Counted from the first letter of the stretch, positions 34,150 to 43,076 are shown. The stretch is DNA of 64,000 nt from Clostridium aciditolerans (GCF_016316925.1 NZ_JAEEGB010000005.1:62001-126000), one strand, 5' to 3'. Numbers and translations are program-made. The notes: a model not told the origin generated them from the letters alone.

Positions 34150-34250
34150 GTAACAGAGTGTTACTTAATAACATTTTGTTACCCATTGTAACTATATTAG
34201 TAGAATGAGTTCTCAAGGGAACTTTTTATCTAGCTGTAACAAAATGTTGC
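34150..34250 (+). promoter_or_regulatory. Upstream activator palindromes for the sigma-54 regulator
   Basis: Three related sites occur: GTAACA-GAG-TGTTAC (34150-34164), ATAACATTTTGTTAC (34168-34182) and GTAACA-AAA-TGTTGC (34236-34250). All fit GTAACA-N3-TGTTAC. They lie 60-165 bases upstream of the -24 element, the usual distance for enhancer binding. Confidence 0.75.
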
Positions 34251-34312
34251 TAGAGCATATTATTAGATAACAATCTTATATTGAAAATATTAGTTTTTTC
34301 ATAGCAAAGCTC

Positions 34313-34327
34313 TGGCATGTTACTTGC
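34313..34327 (+). promoter_or_regulatory. Sigma-54 (-24/-12) promoter of the CoA-transferase operon
   Basis: TGGCATGTTACTTGC has GG at 34314-34315 and GC at 34326-34327, twelve bases apart, and closely fits TGGCAC-N5-TTGC. Transcription would start about 12 bases further on, leaving a leader of about 130 bases before the start at 34467. Confidence 0.8.
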
Positions 34328-34466
34328 TAATATACTAAAGGGCCAGGTTAAACAAAGTAAAAAACTATAACTCTATAGCTTAGCAGTCATTAACTCACTT
34401 CTTATAGAAGTTGGAGTTCTATAGCTGGTATCTAATGGGCAAATTATTTTAATGGGGGGATGAAAA

Positions 34467-35183
34467 ATGGCAATTATACAAAAAGTTGAAGATGCAGTAA
34501 AAAATATTAAAGACGGGTCAACTGTTATGATTGGTGGATTCTTAGGGGTAGGTGCACCACTTGGAATAATTGACGAATTAGTAAAAAATGCTGTGAAAGA
34601 CTTAACTGTCATAAGCGTAGTAGGTGCTAATCCTGGTGGAAACTTTGATATTGGAAAACTTACAGCAAACAGGCAGATTAAAAAATTTATTGGAGCACAT
34701 ATAGGAACAGACCCTTGTCTTGTACAACAATATATAAACAATGAAGTTCAAGTAGAATTCAATCCAATGGGAACCTGGATTGAGAGGATACGAGCTGCTG
34801 GAGCTGGCTTAGGCGGAGTGTTAACCCCTACAGGCTTAGGTACTGAAATGGAAGATGGACGTGAAAAAGTTACAGTAGATGGTAAGGAATTTTTGTTGTA
34901 TTCTCCACTAAAAGCAGATATAGCCATTATAAAGGCTCATAAAGCAGATAAATTTGGTAATCTTCAATATAGAGGAACAGCTTTAAATTCAAATCCTGTA
35001 ATGGCTACTGCTGCAGATTTAGTTATAGCAGAAGTTGATGAAATAGTGGAAACTGGTGAGCTCTCTTATAACGAAATAGGTACACCTGGAATTTTCGTTG
35101 ATATTATTATTCAAGGTAGTAGCTTAGAAGAAAGAGAGAAGATCTTTGAAGATTTATGGGTAAAAAGCAAAAAACTAAGATAA
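34467..35183 (+). CDS. Acetate/acetoacetate (3-oxoacid) CoA-transferase, subunit A
   Basis: 238 residues of CoA-transferase family I, alpha subunit: VMIGGFLGVGAPLGIIDELV at the CoA-binding end, FIGAHIGTDPCLVQQY, and GAGLGGVLTPTGLGTEME. With subunit B it transfers CoA between a short acyl-CoA and acetate or butyrate, as for AtoD/CtfA enzymes. ATG follows GGGGGG. It is transcribed from the sigma-54 promoter. The exact acyl substrate cannot be set from sequence. Confidence 0.93.
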   Translation: MAIIQKVEDAVKNIKDGSTVMIGGFLGVGAPLGIIDELVKNAVKDLTVISVVGANPGGNFDIGKLTANRQIKKFIGAHIGTDPCLVQQYINNEVQVEFNPMGTWIERIRAAGAGLGGVLTPTGLGTEMEDGREKVTVDGKEFLLYSPLKADIAIIKAHKADKFGNLQYRGTALNSNPVMATAADLVIAEVDEIVETGELSYNEIGTPGIFVDIIIQGSSLEEREKIFEDLWVKSKKLR

Positions 35184-35196
35184 TGGAGGTATAAAT

Positions 35197-35844
35197 ATGA
35201 ATGAAAGAGAAATTATAGCTCAAAGAATCGCAAAAGAGTTTAAAGACGGAATGGTTGTAAATTTAGGCTTCGGAATTCCTACAGCATCAGCTAACTATAT
35301 ACCTGAAGGAGTTAACGTAATTTTACAAACGGAAAACGGTGGCTTGTTATTTGGTCCTAAGCCTAAGCTTGGAGAGTCGGATCCTGATTTAGGTAATGCA
35401 GGCGGTGAACCTATAACTATGCTTGCTGGTGCATCAGCCTTCGACCTATCCTTATCTTTTGCTATTATAAGAGGTGGACATGTGGATGCTACTGTATTAG
35501 GGGCTCTTGAAGTAGATCAACAAGGAAATATAGCTAACTGGAAAATACCTGGTAAGTTCATCCCTGGTATGGGTGGTGGAATGGATTTATTAGTTGGTGC
35601 TAAAAAGGTAATTGTAGCAATGACTCATACTGATAAAGCAGGTAATTCTAAGATTCTTAAAAAATGCACTCTTCCTCTTTCCGCTGCTGGTGTTGTAAAT
35701 CTAATAATAACTGAAAAAGCAGTTATTGAAGTTTCAAAAGACGGACTAGTGCTAAAAGAAGTTGCTCCTGGAGTAAGCGTAGAAGATGTAGTAAAAAGCA
35801 CAGAAGCTGAATTAATTATTCCTGAAAAAATTGGCCTTATGTAA
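35197..35844 (+). CDS. Acetate/acetoacetate (3-oxoacid) CoA-transferase, subunit B
   Basis: 215 residues of CoA-transferase family I, beta subunit. The catalytic glutamate is Glu46 in the conserved TENG (VILQTENGGLLFGP). VNLGFGIPTASANYIPEG and IPGKFIPGMGGGMDL are family hallmarks. ATG follows GGAGG 13 bases after subunit A. It completes the AtoDA/CtfAB-type enzyme. Confidence 0.94.
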   Translation: MNEREIIAQRIAKEFKDGMVVNLGFGIPTASANYIPEGVNVILQTENGGLLFGPKPKLGESDPDLGNAGGEPITMLAGASAFDLSLSFAIIRGGHVDATVLGALEVDQQGNIANWKIPGKFIPGMGGGMDLLVGAKKVIVAMTHTDKAGNSKILKKCTLPLSAAGVVNLIITEKAVIEVSKDGLVLKEVAPGVSVEDVVKSTEAELIIPEKIGLM

Positions 35845-35879
35845 TATAGATATCCAACTTGGGTGCTTGATTTATTAGC

Positions 35880-35932
35880 GGTATTCATGGGGGTACCTCT
35901 TCTGTACTGCCAGATGTACCCCTATGAATACC
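35880..35932 (+). terminator. Long hairpin after the CoA-transferase operon
   Basis: A 17-bp stem with one G-U pair (35880-35896 with 35916-35932) is nested inside an outer 8-base inverted repeat (35850-35857 with 35955-35962). The T tract is poor, so this may be a terminator or an mRNA 3'-end stabiliser. Confidence 0.55.
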
Positions 35933-36024
35933 TTGGTTAACTCAATTATCGAAATTGGATATTTATAGCAAAAAATAAACCAATCCCTTTAATTTTTTAA
36001 AAGCCTTTACTAATATCCTATTAG

Positions 36025-36561
36025 TTAATTGTCTAGCAAAATTTTCATTACATCGTCCATTGAAAGAACATTAGCAAAACGTTTATTCCAAATCTTATAA
36101 TTATAAAACTCATAAAGTTTATTACCAGATAGATACTCGTTATCGAAAGTTGTATTTGTTTCTTCTGGAATTATTATTTTATATCCATAATCAAAGGCAC
36201 TTTTTAAAGTAGCATCAATACAATATTCTGTTTGAAGTCCTACCAGTATAATGGTATCTATCTCTTTACTTTCTAAATGCTCCCTTAATCCAGTTCTATG
36301 AAAAGCACTGTTATACTCTTTTTCAACAATAAATTCACCACTATTAGGTGCTATATCATTATAGATCTGCCAGCCATCTGTCCCTTGTTCAAGCTCGGTT
36401 CCCTTTCCATCATCATGACGTACATATATAACTTCCTTCTTATTATCTCTTGCAGTTAAAATGAGTTTTTTAATATTTTCAATAACTTTCTGTTCATTAT
36501 GAGGATGTTTCTTAATTAATGCATTTTGCACATCTACCACTAGCAAAACAATATTATTCAT
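36025..36561 (-). CDS. Isochorismatase-fold cysteine hydrolase
   Basis: 178 residues. The catalytic triad is visible as Asp10 (LLVVDVQNAL), Lys81 (VEKEYNSAF) and Cys114 (QTEYCIDATLKSA). The family includes nicotinamidases, ureidoacrylate and other amidohydrolases; substrate unknown. ATG follows AGGAGGG. It lies 35 bases after the PLP-enzyme gene and is presumably cotranscribed with it. Confidence 0.9.
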   Translation of the reverse strand: MNNIVLLVVDVQNALIKKHPHNEQKVIENIKKLILTARDNKKEVIYVRHDDGKGTELEQGTDGWQIYNDIAPNSGEFIVEKEYNSAFHRTGLREHLESKEIDTIILVGLQTEYCIDATLKSAFDYGYKIIIPEETNTTFDNEYLSGNKLYEFYNYKIWNKRFANVLSMDDVMKILLDN

Positions 36562-36596
36562 AGTTTCTTCCCTCCTAATTTTATTACTTTCTATTT

Positions 36597-37766
36597 CTAA
36601 AATAACTCAGGTTTATTTTTAAATCCATTGGATGTTCCTATGATAAGAATTCTACAATTCTTATCCAGTATCCTTTTTTCTATTGCCCTTTTTAGAGCAC
36701 TAAATACTACCGCGGAGGATGTTTCAAGATATAATCCCAAATGAGCCATTTGTCTGACATCATCGATTACATTACCTTGAGGTATATCAACCGCAAAACC
36801 ATTGGAATCCCTTATAGCTACATAAGACTGGTAAGTTACGGTACTCCCTCCGATGGAAGCGGTTAAAGAACATTCGCCAGGAAATTCTTTTCTATAGTCT
36901 TCCCCTTCCAACACTTTGGAAATTCTTCTAAATGGTTCTACACAAACCAACTTTGGTAATGCAACAATATATCCAAGCTTCAGCAATTCCTTAAAACCCT
37001 CAAATATTCCCCAAAGGAGGTCCCCTCTAGATACAGGTACAAATATATATTCAGGTAGGTTGTCTCCAAATTCCTCATATATTTCATAAGCTATGGTCTT
37101 GTATCCTTGAACTCCAAAGCAATTGCTTCCTACTGCCGGTAAAATATAATTTGTTGCCGGATACCAATCATATTCTTCAACCATTTTCCTCATATAACCC
37201 CATCTACCATTAGCAGCTATATCATCAGCTTCATCAACTATTACTAGCTCTGCGCCTGTTGCTTCAATGGCAGTCTTATAGGCCATATTCACATTTGGTA
37301 ATGATGTGATTTTACAATCCAGACCTGCATTTGCAGCATAGGCTGCTATGGAAATACCTGCATTTCCACTTGAGGCAGCTACTATACCTTTTTTGCCCAG
37401 TTCAAGTGCTCGTGCCACTACCAGTGGACTCATTCTGTCTTTGTGAGAACCGGTAGGGTTTTGGAACTCATTTTTTATAAATATTTCTTTAACTCCCAAG
37501 AGTTTTGCCATTTTCTCAAGCTTCACCACTGGTGTATCACCTTCACCTAAGGTTGGAAATGTTTCATAAGGAAGTATACGTCCATATTTCTGCATACCTT
37601 TCATGCTAGGATTTTTGAAGATTGCTTCCTTATACTGAAATGAAATAGCGGCATTTTCCCCTTTTTCTAGACATTTGGGGCATCCTAAAAAATAATCTCC
37701 TACCGTATATTTTTCTCCACATTTAATACAATACATCGATTCAATTTTTTCATTCATCTTATACAT
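36597..37766 (-). CDS. Threonine-synthase-like PLP enzyme with zinc ribbon
   Basis: 389 residues. An N-terminal ribbon has CIKCG and CPKC pairs at about 13-33. The PLP lysine lies in NPTGSHKDRMSPLVV, the phosphate loop in AASSGNAGISIAAYAA, and IGGSTVTYQSYVAIRDS is near the end. It belongs to the threonine synthase/diaminopropionate-lyase superfamily, but true ThrC is encoded at 26426-27907, so this may act on another beta- or gamma-substituted amino acid. A divergent LysR (37908) probably regulates it with the hydrolase gene. Confidence 0.85.
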   Translation of the reverse strand: MYKMNEKIESMYCIKCGEKYTVGDYFLGCPKCLEKGENAAISFQYKEAIFKNPSMKGMQKYGRILPYETFPTLGEGDTPVVKLEKMAKLLGVKEIFIKNEFQNPTGSHKDRMSPLVVARALELGKKGIVAASSGNAGISIAAYAANAGLDCKITSLPNVNMAYKTAIEATGAELVIVDEADDIAANGRWGYMRKMVEEYDWYPATNYILPAVGSNCFGVQGYKTIAYEIYEEFGDNLPEYIFVPVSRGDLLWGIFEGFKELLKLGYIVALPKLVCVEPFRRISKVLEGEDYRKEFPGECSLTASIGGSTVTYQSYVAIRDSNGFAVDIPQGNVIDDVRQMAHLGLYLETSSAVVFSALKRAIEKRILDKNCRILIIGTSNGFKNKPELF

Positions 37767-37907
37767 AAATAGTCCTCTTTCCTTTATAATAGTTTTATCG
37801 AGTTATTTACATCTTCGATTATAAAAGAGGTTTTTCTATTTGTATAACGAATATATTGAATAACAACTATCGAAAATATTAATTATAGATAAGAGGTGAT
37901 TTGACGT

Positions 37908-38789
37908 ATGGACTATGATCTTTTAATAACTTTCATTTACTTAGCTAAGTTGAAAAACTTTACTAAAACAGCTGAACAGCTTCATGTGGTTCAGTCTACC
38001 ATCACCAGCAGAATAAAAAATCTTGAATATAATATAGGAGAAACCCTGTTTGTCCGGACAAATAAGCATGTGGAACTGACAAATGCGGGAGAAGCTTTTC
38101 TTCCCTACGCTAAACAGTTGCTAAGTATACAGGAATCTGCTATTTTTCGGCTTAAAGCTCTGGAATTATTCAACGATACACTTAATATTGGTGCTGTACA
38201 CTCTATTTACGATTGCCATGTGCAGGACATGGTTCTTAAATATATGCAGCAAAATAAAAAAATTGCAGTCAAAGTTACCATTGAACATAGTGAAGAACTG
38301 ATACAAATGCTTCATGAGGATCAGGTAGATATTGCATTTACATATTGGGACATTAAATCTCCTAAATTCATATGTGAACCCTTCCATAGCGACAGAATCA
38401 TATTGGTTACTGGTTCACAGAATAGTGCCGCTGCATGCGGTATCACAGAGGTTGAGCTTAGAAATCTGCCTTTATTGTGCTCTGCAATTATGACTGCTCC
38501 ATTTCAGGAATGGTTCTACTCAATTTTCCCGAAAAACTATGTATATCCACTGGATATCAATATTAGCAGCAGCATCATTAAATTTTTAAAAGAAGGAATT
38601 GGATTTAGCTTCATGATAGAGTCCGCCGCTAAGAAGTTTCTGGAAGAAGGTTCACTAGTGGAAATAAAGCTTCTCGAAAGCACACCACCAAGTATAGAAA
38701 GCTATATGTTAATAAACAGGCAGCGAATTAATTCGGAAGCAGTAAGTCAATGGCTGACTGAGTTTATGCCTTCCTCTTCTCTTCCCTAG
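37908..38789 (+). CDS. LysR-family transcriptional regulator
   Basis: 293 residues. The winged helix is at 1-60 (LITFIYLAKLKNFTKTAEQL, VVQSTITSRIKNLEYNIGE) and the effector-binding domain runs from about residue 88. ATG follows AAGAGGTGATTTGACGT. It is divergent from the PLP-enzyme/hydrolase pair, the standard LysR arrangement, and probably controls that pair in response to its substrate. Confidence 0.93.
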   Translation: MDYDLLITFIYLAKLKNFTKTAEQLHVVQSTITSRIKNLEYNIGETLFVRTNKHVELTNAGEAFLPYAKQLLSIQESAIFRLKALELFNDTLNIGAVHSIYDCHVQDMVLKYMQQNKKIAVKVTIEHSEELIQMLHEDQVDIAFTYWDIKSPKFICEPFHSDRIILVTGSQNSAAACGITEVELRNLPLLCSAIMTAPFQEWFYSIFPKNYVYPLDINISSSIIKFLKEGIGFSFMIESAAKKFLEEGSLVEIKLLESTPPSIESYMLINRQRINSEAVSQWLTEFMPSSSLP

Positions 38790-38821
38790 CATTACTCATC
38801 TCAAGCAAAACAATAATAAAG

Positions 38822-38856
38822 AACCCAGAAGCAATGTGATTCAATGCTTCTGGGTT
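38822..38856. terminator. Bidirectional terminator
   Basis: A perfect 12-bp stem (38822-38833 with 38845-38856) lies between the convergent LysR gene and the thiamine-precursor operon. The minus-strand side is followed by TTCTTTATTATT. Confidence 0.8.
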
Positions 38857-38870
38857 AAATATGTATAAAA

Positions 38871-39890
38871 CTATTTAACTTCATCAAGATTTACATAACA
38901 ATCTTCTGCCTTAACTTCTCCTTTTAACATACCTTTTTCTTGTAACCATTTTATATTATTTTCCCAAACCTTCTTATCCTGGTATAAGAAAGGCTCATCC
39001 TTTGATTCCATCTTAGGAAGAAGCACATTCATGCTTTGTTTTTCCACTGCGTCTATAAGAGGGAAGTTGTCCTTTTGTTGATTATTTAATAATATGCTTA
39101 AGGATTTATCTGGATTATTCTTAGTAAACTCATAGCCTTTTTTAGCAGCTTTCATAAACTTCTTTAAAGTTTCAGGCTTGTCTTTTAAGGTCTTATCGCT
39201 TGTAACAAAAACTTCTTCATAATAGTTAGGTACTCCATATTTAGATGGGTCAAAATAGTTTACTGGGTGTCCTTCATGCTCAAGTACAGGAACCTCGTGA
39301 TTTATAAGTCCCCCTGTAGTAGCATCAACTTTTTTTGTTGTCATGGAAGAAAGTAATTCGAAACCTACATCTATTGATTTTATTGAATTTGGATCTCCTC
39401 CATCTGCTTTTATCATACTTTTAACATATTCTATGTTTAGAGGATTTCCTGAAAAGCCAATAGTCTTTCCTGACAAATCCTTTGGTGAATTTATATTTTT
39501 TTCTTTTAAAGATATAACTACATTTAATGGTGTATGTACTATTGCCCCAATAGATTTTACTGGAACCTTTTCATTGGCTCTTGCCATTACTATGTCTGGT
39601 TGATAATAAATACCTATAGTTGCTTTGTTTGCAGCTGTTAATGTTAGTGGATCTGTTGCATTAGACGGATATTTAATATTTACCTTTAATCCTTCTTCTT
39701 TAAAGTAGCCGTTTTCAATAGCTGCATATATAAAGCTATGTATTGCATTTGGATACCAATCCAGTACTAAATCTACATCCTCCAGCTTTTCTGAGCTGTT
39801 ATTAGCAGCTTGTTTGCTTCCACATCCAGCTAACATGAAAGTTACAAATGTAAATACTAATAATAGTGATAAATACTTTAACTTTTTCAT
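38871..39890 (-). CDS. thiY: ABC transporter substrate-binding lipoprotein for hydroxymethylpyrimidine
   Basis: 339 residues. Lipobox MLAGC places the lipidated cysteine at residue 23. The NMT1/ThiY fold is indicated by DVDLVLDWYPNAIHSFIYAA, the opening that binds formylaminopyrimidine or HMP in this family. It delivers the thiamine pyrimidine precursor to the permease. It is the last gene of the TPP-riboswitch operon tenA-thiZ-thiX-thiY. The symbol rests on family plus context. Confidence 0.88.
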   Translation of the reverse strand: MKKLKYLSLLLVFTFVTFMLAGCGSKQAANNSSEKLEDVDLVLDWYPNAIHSFIYAAIENGYFKEEGLKVNIKYPSNATDPLTLTAANKATIGIYYQPDIVMARANEKVPVKSIGAIVHTPLNVVISLKEKNINSPKDLSGKTIGFSGNPLNIEYVKSMIKADGGDPNSIKSIDVGFELLSSMTTKKVDATTGGLINHEVPVLEHEGHPVNYFDPSKYGVPNYYEEVFVTSDKTLKDKPETLKKFMKAAKKGYEFTKNNPDKSLSILLNNQQKDNFPLIDAVEKQSMNVLLPKMESKDEPFLYQDKKVWENNIKWLQEKGMLKGEVKAEDCYVNLDEVK

Positions 39891-40630
39891 TATTCATTCC
39901 TCCATTTTATTATTTTATTTTCTAATATACTAATTATGGCAACAAGAATTATTGTAATAAAGGATAAAATTACAATTGGTGCAAAAACTGCAGCTCCATC
40001 TAATTGAGTCATCATTCTTTTGCTGAAATATCCAAGCCCTGATTGGGCTCCAAGCCACTCACTGATGGCAGCACCTATCATACTAAGGGACACTGTTATT
40101 TTTAAAGCAGAAAAGAAATATGGCATCGCTGAAGGAAGCTTTAGTTTAATAAATATATCCATTTTGCTTGCTCCATAGGTCATTAAAAGCTCCTCCATCT
40201 CCCTTTTTGTAGAGCGGAGGCCGTCATATACATTTATAGTTATAGGAAAAAAGGTCATAAGTACAGTTGCCAATACCTTACTCCAAATACTATATCCAAA
40301 CCACAGTACAAATATTGGAGCTAAAGTAGTAATAGGTATAGTTTGCGTTACTACTACAATAGGATATATTGCCTTTTGTATATTTTCACTTAAATTCATT
40401 GCTACAGCCAAAGCTACTCCTAAAACTATTGATATAGTAAGTCCTATAAAAGTAACTAACAATGTGGCAGGAAGATGTACCAAGAAAAGTTCTTTCCTTA
40501 ATATCCAAATCTTTTCTAAAATGCTGCTAGGTGATGGAAGTATATACGCTGCATCTATATATCTTGCAAGTCCCTCCCAAATTATAATAAATATAATACC
40601 TACAATTATTGATGATTTATACTTCTTCAT
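39890..40630 (-). CDS. thiX: ABC transporter permease for thiamine precursor
   Basis: 246 residues with six hydrophobic helices. The EAA loop (EELLMTYGASKMDIFIKLKLPSAMP region) is typical of the SsuC/ThiX-type permeases, with GAAISEWLGAQSGLGYFS near the end. It overlaps the lipoprotein and ATPase genes by a few bases, so translation is coupled. It moves HMP or a related pyrimidine across the membrane. Confidence 0.9.
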   Translation of the reverse strand: MKKYKSSIIVGIIFIIIWEGLARYIDAAYILPSPSSILEKIWILRKELFLVHLPATLLVTFIGLTISIVLGVALAVAMNLSENIQKAIYPIVVVTQTIPITTLAPIFVLWFGYSIWSKVLATVLMTFFPITINVYDGLRSTKREMEELLMTYGASKMDIFIKLKLPSAMPYFFSALKITVSLSMIGAAISEWLGAQSGLGYFSKRMMTQLDGAAVFAPIVILSFITIILVAIISILENKIIKWRNE

Positions 40631-41379
40631 AGCTCAACCCTCTGCTTTAATTCATTTACAAGCTCTTCTTTTATACTTAGTATTTCAGGTCTGCTTAACA
40701 TATGCCTGTCCCTTGGATAACCAACAGGTACTATTACTTCCTTTAACTTGTTAATAGGTTTTTCAGAAACAACAAATATCTTATTAGATAAAAATAATGC
40801 TTCCTCAACATCATGAGTTATAAACAGTATGGTCTTATTAAACTTTGACCACTGATTTAAAAGCCACTCCTGCATAGAAATCTTAGTTATTGCATCTAGT
40901 GCGCTAAATGGCTCATCTAAAAGCATAACCTCTGCTCCGGTAAGCAGTGTTCTAATAAAAGAAACTCTCTGCTTCATGCCCCCTGACAAATCCTTTGGAT
41001 ACTTGTCTTTATAGCTGTCCAATCCAAAAGCCTCCAAAAATTCTTCAGCCTTCTTTTTTGCATTTTTTTGCTTTCTACCGCCTACCTCTAATGGTAAACA
41101 GGCATTTTCTAAAATAGTTCTCCAGGGTATCAGTAAGTCACTTTGAGGCATATATCCTATAGGGCTGTCGATATCGTTAACATTTTTATCATTAATATAA
41201 ATATCTCCATCTGAGCTTTTCTCAAGTCTTGAAATCAATCTAAATATAGTGCTCTTACCGCATCCACTTGGACCAATTATGCTTATAAATTCTCCCCTAT
41301 TTACATGAAAGTTTAAACTATCTATAAGAAGTTTTGAATCATTCTTATACTTAAAATTAACATTAAAAAACTTTAACAT
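40627..41379 (-). CDS. thiZ: ABC transporter ATP-binding protein for thiamine precursor
   Basis: 250 residues. Walker A GPSGCGKST at 36-44, signature LSGGMKQRVSF, Walker B VMLLDEPFSALD and the H-loop LFITHDVEEAL are all intact. It resembles the SsuB/TauB/ThiZ group and energises the ThiXY transporter. It lies six bases after tenA and overlaps thiX. Confidence 0.92.
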   Translation of the reverse strand: MLKFFNVNFKYKNDSKLLIDSLNFHVNRGEFISIIGPSGCGKSTIFRLISRLEKSSDGDIYINDKNVNDIDSPIGYMPQSDLLIPWRTILENACLPLEVGGRKQKNAKKKAEEFLEAFGLDSYKDKYPKDLSGGMKQRVSFIRTLLTGAEVMLLDEPFSALDAITKISMQEWLLNQWSKFNKTILFITHDVEEALFLSNKIFVVSEKPINKLKEVIVPVGYPRDRHMLSRPEILSIKEELVNELKQRVEL

Positions 41380-41385
41380 TGAGAA

Positions 41386-42045
41386 TTACATCTCCTTATT
41401 GTAAGACATGTCCCAAAACATGTATTCATATTTGCTGGTATTTATAAATATTTCTCTTAGCTTTTCCTTATCCTTTTCTGAAAGGTTTTCTGAAAGCTCA
41501 TCTACTAAATCTATTACCCATTGAGTACCTTCTTTGTACTCTTCTGAAATATAACCCCTAATCCATTCTCCGTAAAATTCATGTTCTGTTGCCCCAGGAT
41601 TTTTACTTAAGACTTTGCCAATTTCTAAATAGCTCCACATGCAAGCTAGTAGAGATACTGAAAGCTCTGCCAGGCCACCCATCTGAGATACAGCTAGCAT
41701 ATAATGAGTATAGGAAATATTTGAAAGTGAAGCTTTTGTATTTTCAATTTCCTCTTGAGTAATCCCAAGTATTTTCATATAAGAACGATGAATACTCATT
41801 TCCCCATTTAATATTCCATTTACCATAGTTGAAAAACCCTGCATTATCTCTTCTCTGTCTGCTTTTACTACACCTAATGCATAAACCTTTGCGTAATCTA
41901 GAAGATATATGTAATCTTGAATCATGTAAAACTTAAACTTATCTACCTCTAAAGTCCCGTCACCAATACCCTTTACAAAAGGATGAGTATAATAGGATTC
42001 CCAAATCTCTTTTACGCTTTCGTATAGACTTTCCGAAAACTTCAT
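41386..42045 (-). CDS. tenA: Aminopyrimidine aminohydrolase / thiaminase II
   Basis: 219 residues from the ATG at 42045, preceded by GGGAGG; the longer frame to 42060 lacks a site. The catalytic cysteine is Cys135 (SLLACMWSYL), the same position as in B. subtilis TenA, and KFYMIQDYIYLLDYAKVYA carries the substrate-site tyrosines and aspartate. It hydrolyses aminopyrimidines from degraded thiamine to HMP. It is first in an operon with an HMP transporter under a TPP riboswitch, which supports salvage. Confidence 0.95.
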   Translation of the reverse strand: MKFSESLYESVKEIWESYYTHPFVKGIGDGTLEVDKFKFYMIQDYIYLLDYAKVYALGVVKADREEIMQGFSTMVNGILNGEMSIHRSYMKILGITQEEIENTKASLSNISYTHYMLAVSQMGGLAELSVSLLACMWSYLEIGKVLSKNPGATEHEFYGEWIRGYISEEYKEGTQWVIDLVDELSENLSEKDKEKLREIFINTSKYEYMFWDMSYNKEM

Positions 42046-42085
42046 ATTAACGCCTCCCAAATTCTTTAATTTTAAATATAAAAAA

Positions 42086-42110
42086 GTACAAACCAGTTGG
42101 AGGTTTGTAC
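42086..42110 (-). terminator. Terminator of the TPP riboswitch
   Basis: A perfect 9-bp stem (42102-42110 with 42086-42094) with a 7-base loop is followed by TTTTTTATATTT on the minus strand. It lies between the TPP aptamer and tenA, as expected for a TPP-induced terminator. Confidence 0.88.
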
Positions 42111-42155
42111 CTATATCTTTAAAGCTATAAAGGTATTTTTCAAATACATAAAACC

Positions 42156-42243
42156 TCTTCCTACGCTGGTATTAACCAGATCAGGTTATAGGGTCAAAGA
42201 ATTCCATTCTTAATCTCAGCTGGTAACACCAGCCCCCCTGGGA
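42156..42243 (-). promoter_or_regulatory. TPP (thiamine pyrophosphate) riboswitch
   Basis: On the minus strand the THI-box elements occur in order: CCAGGGGGGCTGGTGTTACC, GCTGAGATTAAGAA, GACCCTATAACCTGATCTGG, TTAATACCAGCGTAGGAAG. The target is the tenA-thiZXY operon; TPP should terminate transcription at 42086-42110. Confidence 0.96.
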
Positions 42244-42340
42244 TCAATGATCTTAATTTATTAAGTTTTCCTACAAAGTCATCTTACTACACTATGTTAA
42301 GAACGTCAATAGTAGTAATATAATTCGTAAAATTTTTATC

Positions 42341-42529
42341 AGAGGACAATTGACAGAGGACAGTGGACAGTGAAGGTGAGTTTTCTTCCTTACGTCAGAA
42401 AACTAATTTATTTTTGAGCTCGTTTCACTAATGTGAAACATCGGCTTATAAATATAATCAAAGATTTTTCGTAGTGTAACGTAGAAAAATCCTACTTCAT
42501 TGTCCTCTGTCAATTGTCCTCTGTCCTCT
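42341..42529. repeat. Short element with 21-base terminal inverted repeats
   Basis: Bases 42342-42362 and 42501-42521 are perfect inverted repeats (core GAGGACAATTGACAGAGGAC). Each end also carries extra GGACA-type units. The roughly 190-base interior has no ORF but contains further small hairpins such as GTTTCAC/GTGAAAC near 42422-42439. It looks like a non-autonomous miniature element or a clostridial intergenic repeat. Confidence 0.7.
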
Positions 42530-42550
42530 AAAAAATGCTTCGCATTTTTT
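42530..42550. terminator. Terminator hairpin
   Basis: AAAAAATGC pairs with GCATTTTTT around a TTC loop. It is symmetric and could work in either direction. It begins where the 42550 gene ends and would terminate that minus-strand transcript. Confidence 0.65.
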
Positions 42551-43011
42551 TATTCTACGATTCTTAACTGCACCTTTAAAGAGTGCGGATTTTTTCTTAT
42601 AACTACAATGCTATAGGAATAGTTTTTAACTATATACTCCATGACATCACAGTACTTTTTCTCAAGCACATACAAACATACTCCATTTTTATTTACAAAG
42701 CTGTACAAGTTATCTAATTTTTTTATATACAGGTTATCCCATTCTCTAACTTGAAAATTTTTATTTGCTATATCAAACATTATCCCTCTTGATTTTAATA
42801 TTGATACTAGTGAATTAAATACTGAATCAACCTTTTTATCCTCTTCTTGTAGCTTTTCCTTTTCGTTTATTAACTGATTAAAGCCATTCTGTTCACTTTT
42901 AAGTTTTAACTTCAGTTTTTCTTTTCTGCTGTCTAAATTATTTATCTTTCTATTTTTGGAGTCATTATATATCCTTATAAGCTTGGACAGCAAGCCATCT
43001 TTTTCACTCAT
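42550..43011 (-). CDS. Hypothetical coiled-coil protein
   Basis: 153 residues. Residues about 15-70 are Lys/Glu-rich with heptad character (LDSRKEKLKLKLKSEQNG), consistent with a coiled coil, followed by an alpha/beta C-terminal half. The ATG at 43011 follows AAGGAGCAGAAAAAC. No family recognised. It is divergent from another small coiled-coil gene at 43077. Confidence 0.6.
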   Translation of the reverse strand: MSEKDGLLSKLIRIYNDSKNRKINNLDSRKEKLKLKLKSEQNGFNQLINEKEKLQEEDKKVDSVFNSLVSILKSRGIMFDIANKNFQVREWDNLYIKKLDNLYSFVNKNGVCLYVLEKKYCDVMEYIVKNYSYSIVVIRKNPHSLKVQLRIVE

Positions 43012-43076
43012 GTTTTTCTGCTCCTTGCCTTAATGGTTAAATTAGGTATAAAATAATACTATGGGAGGTGTTAACT

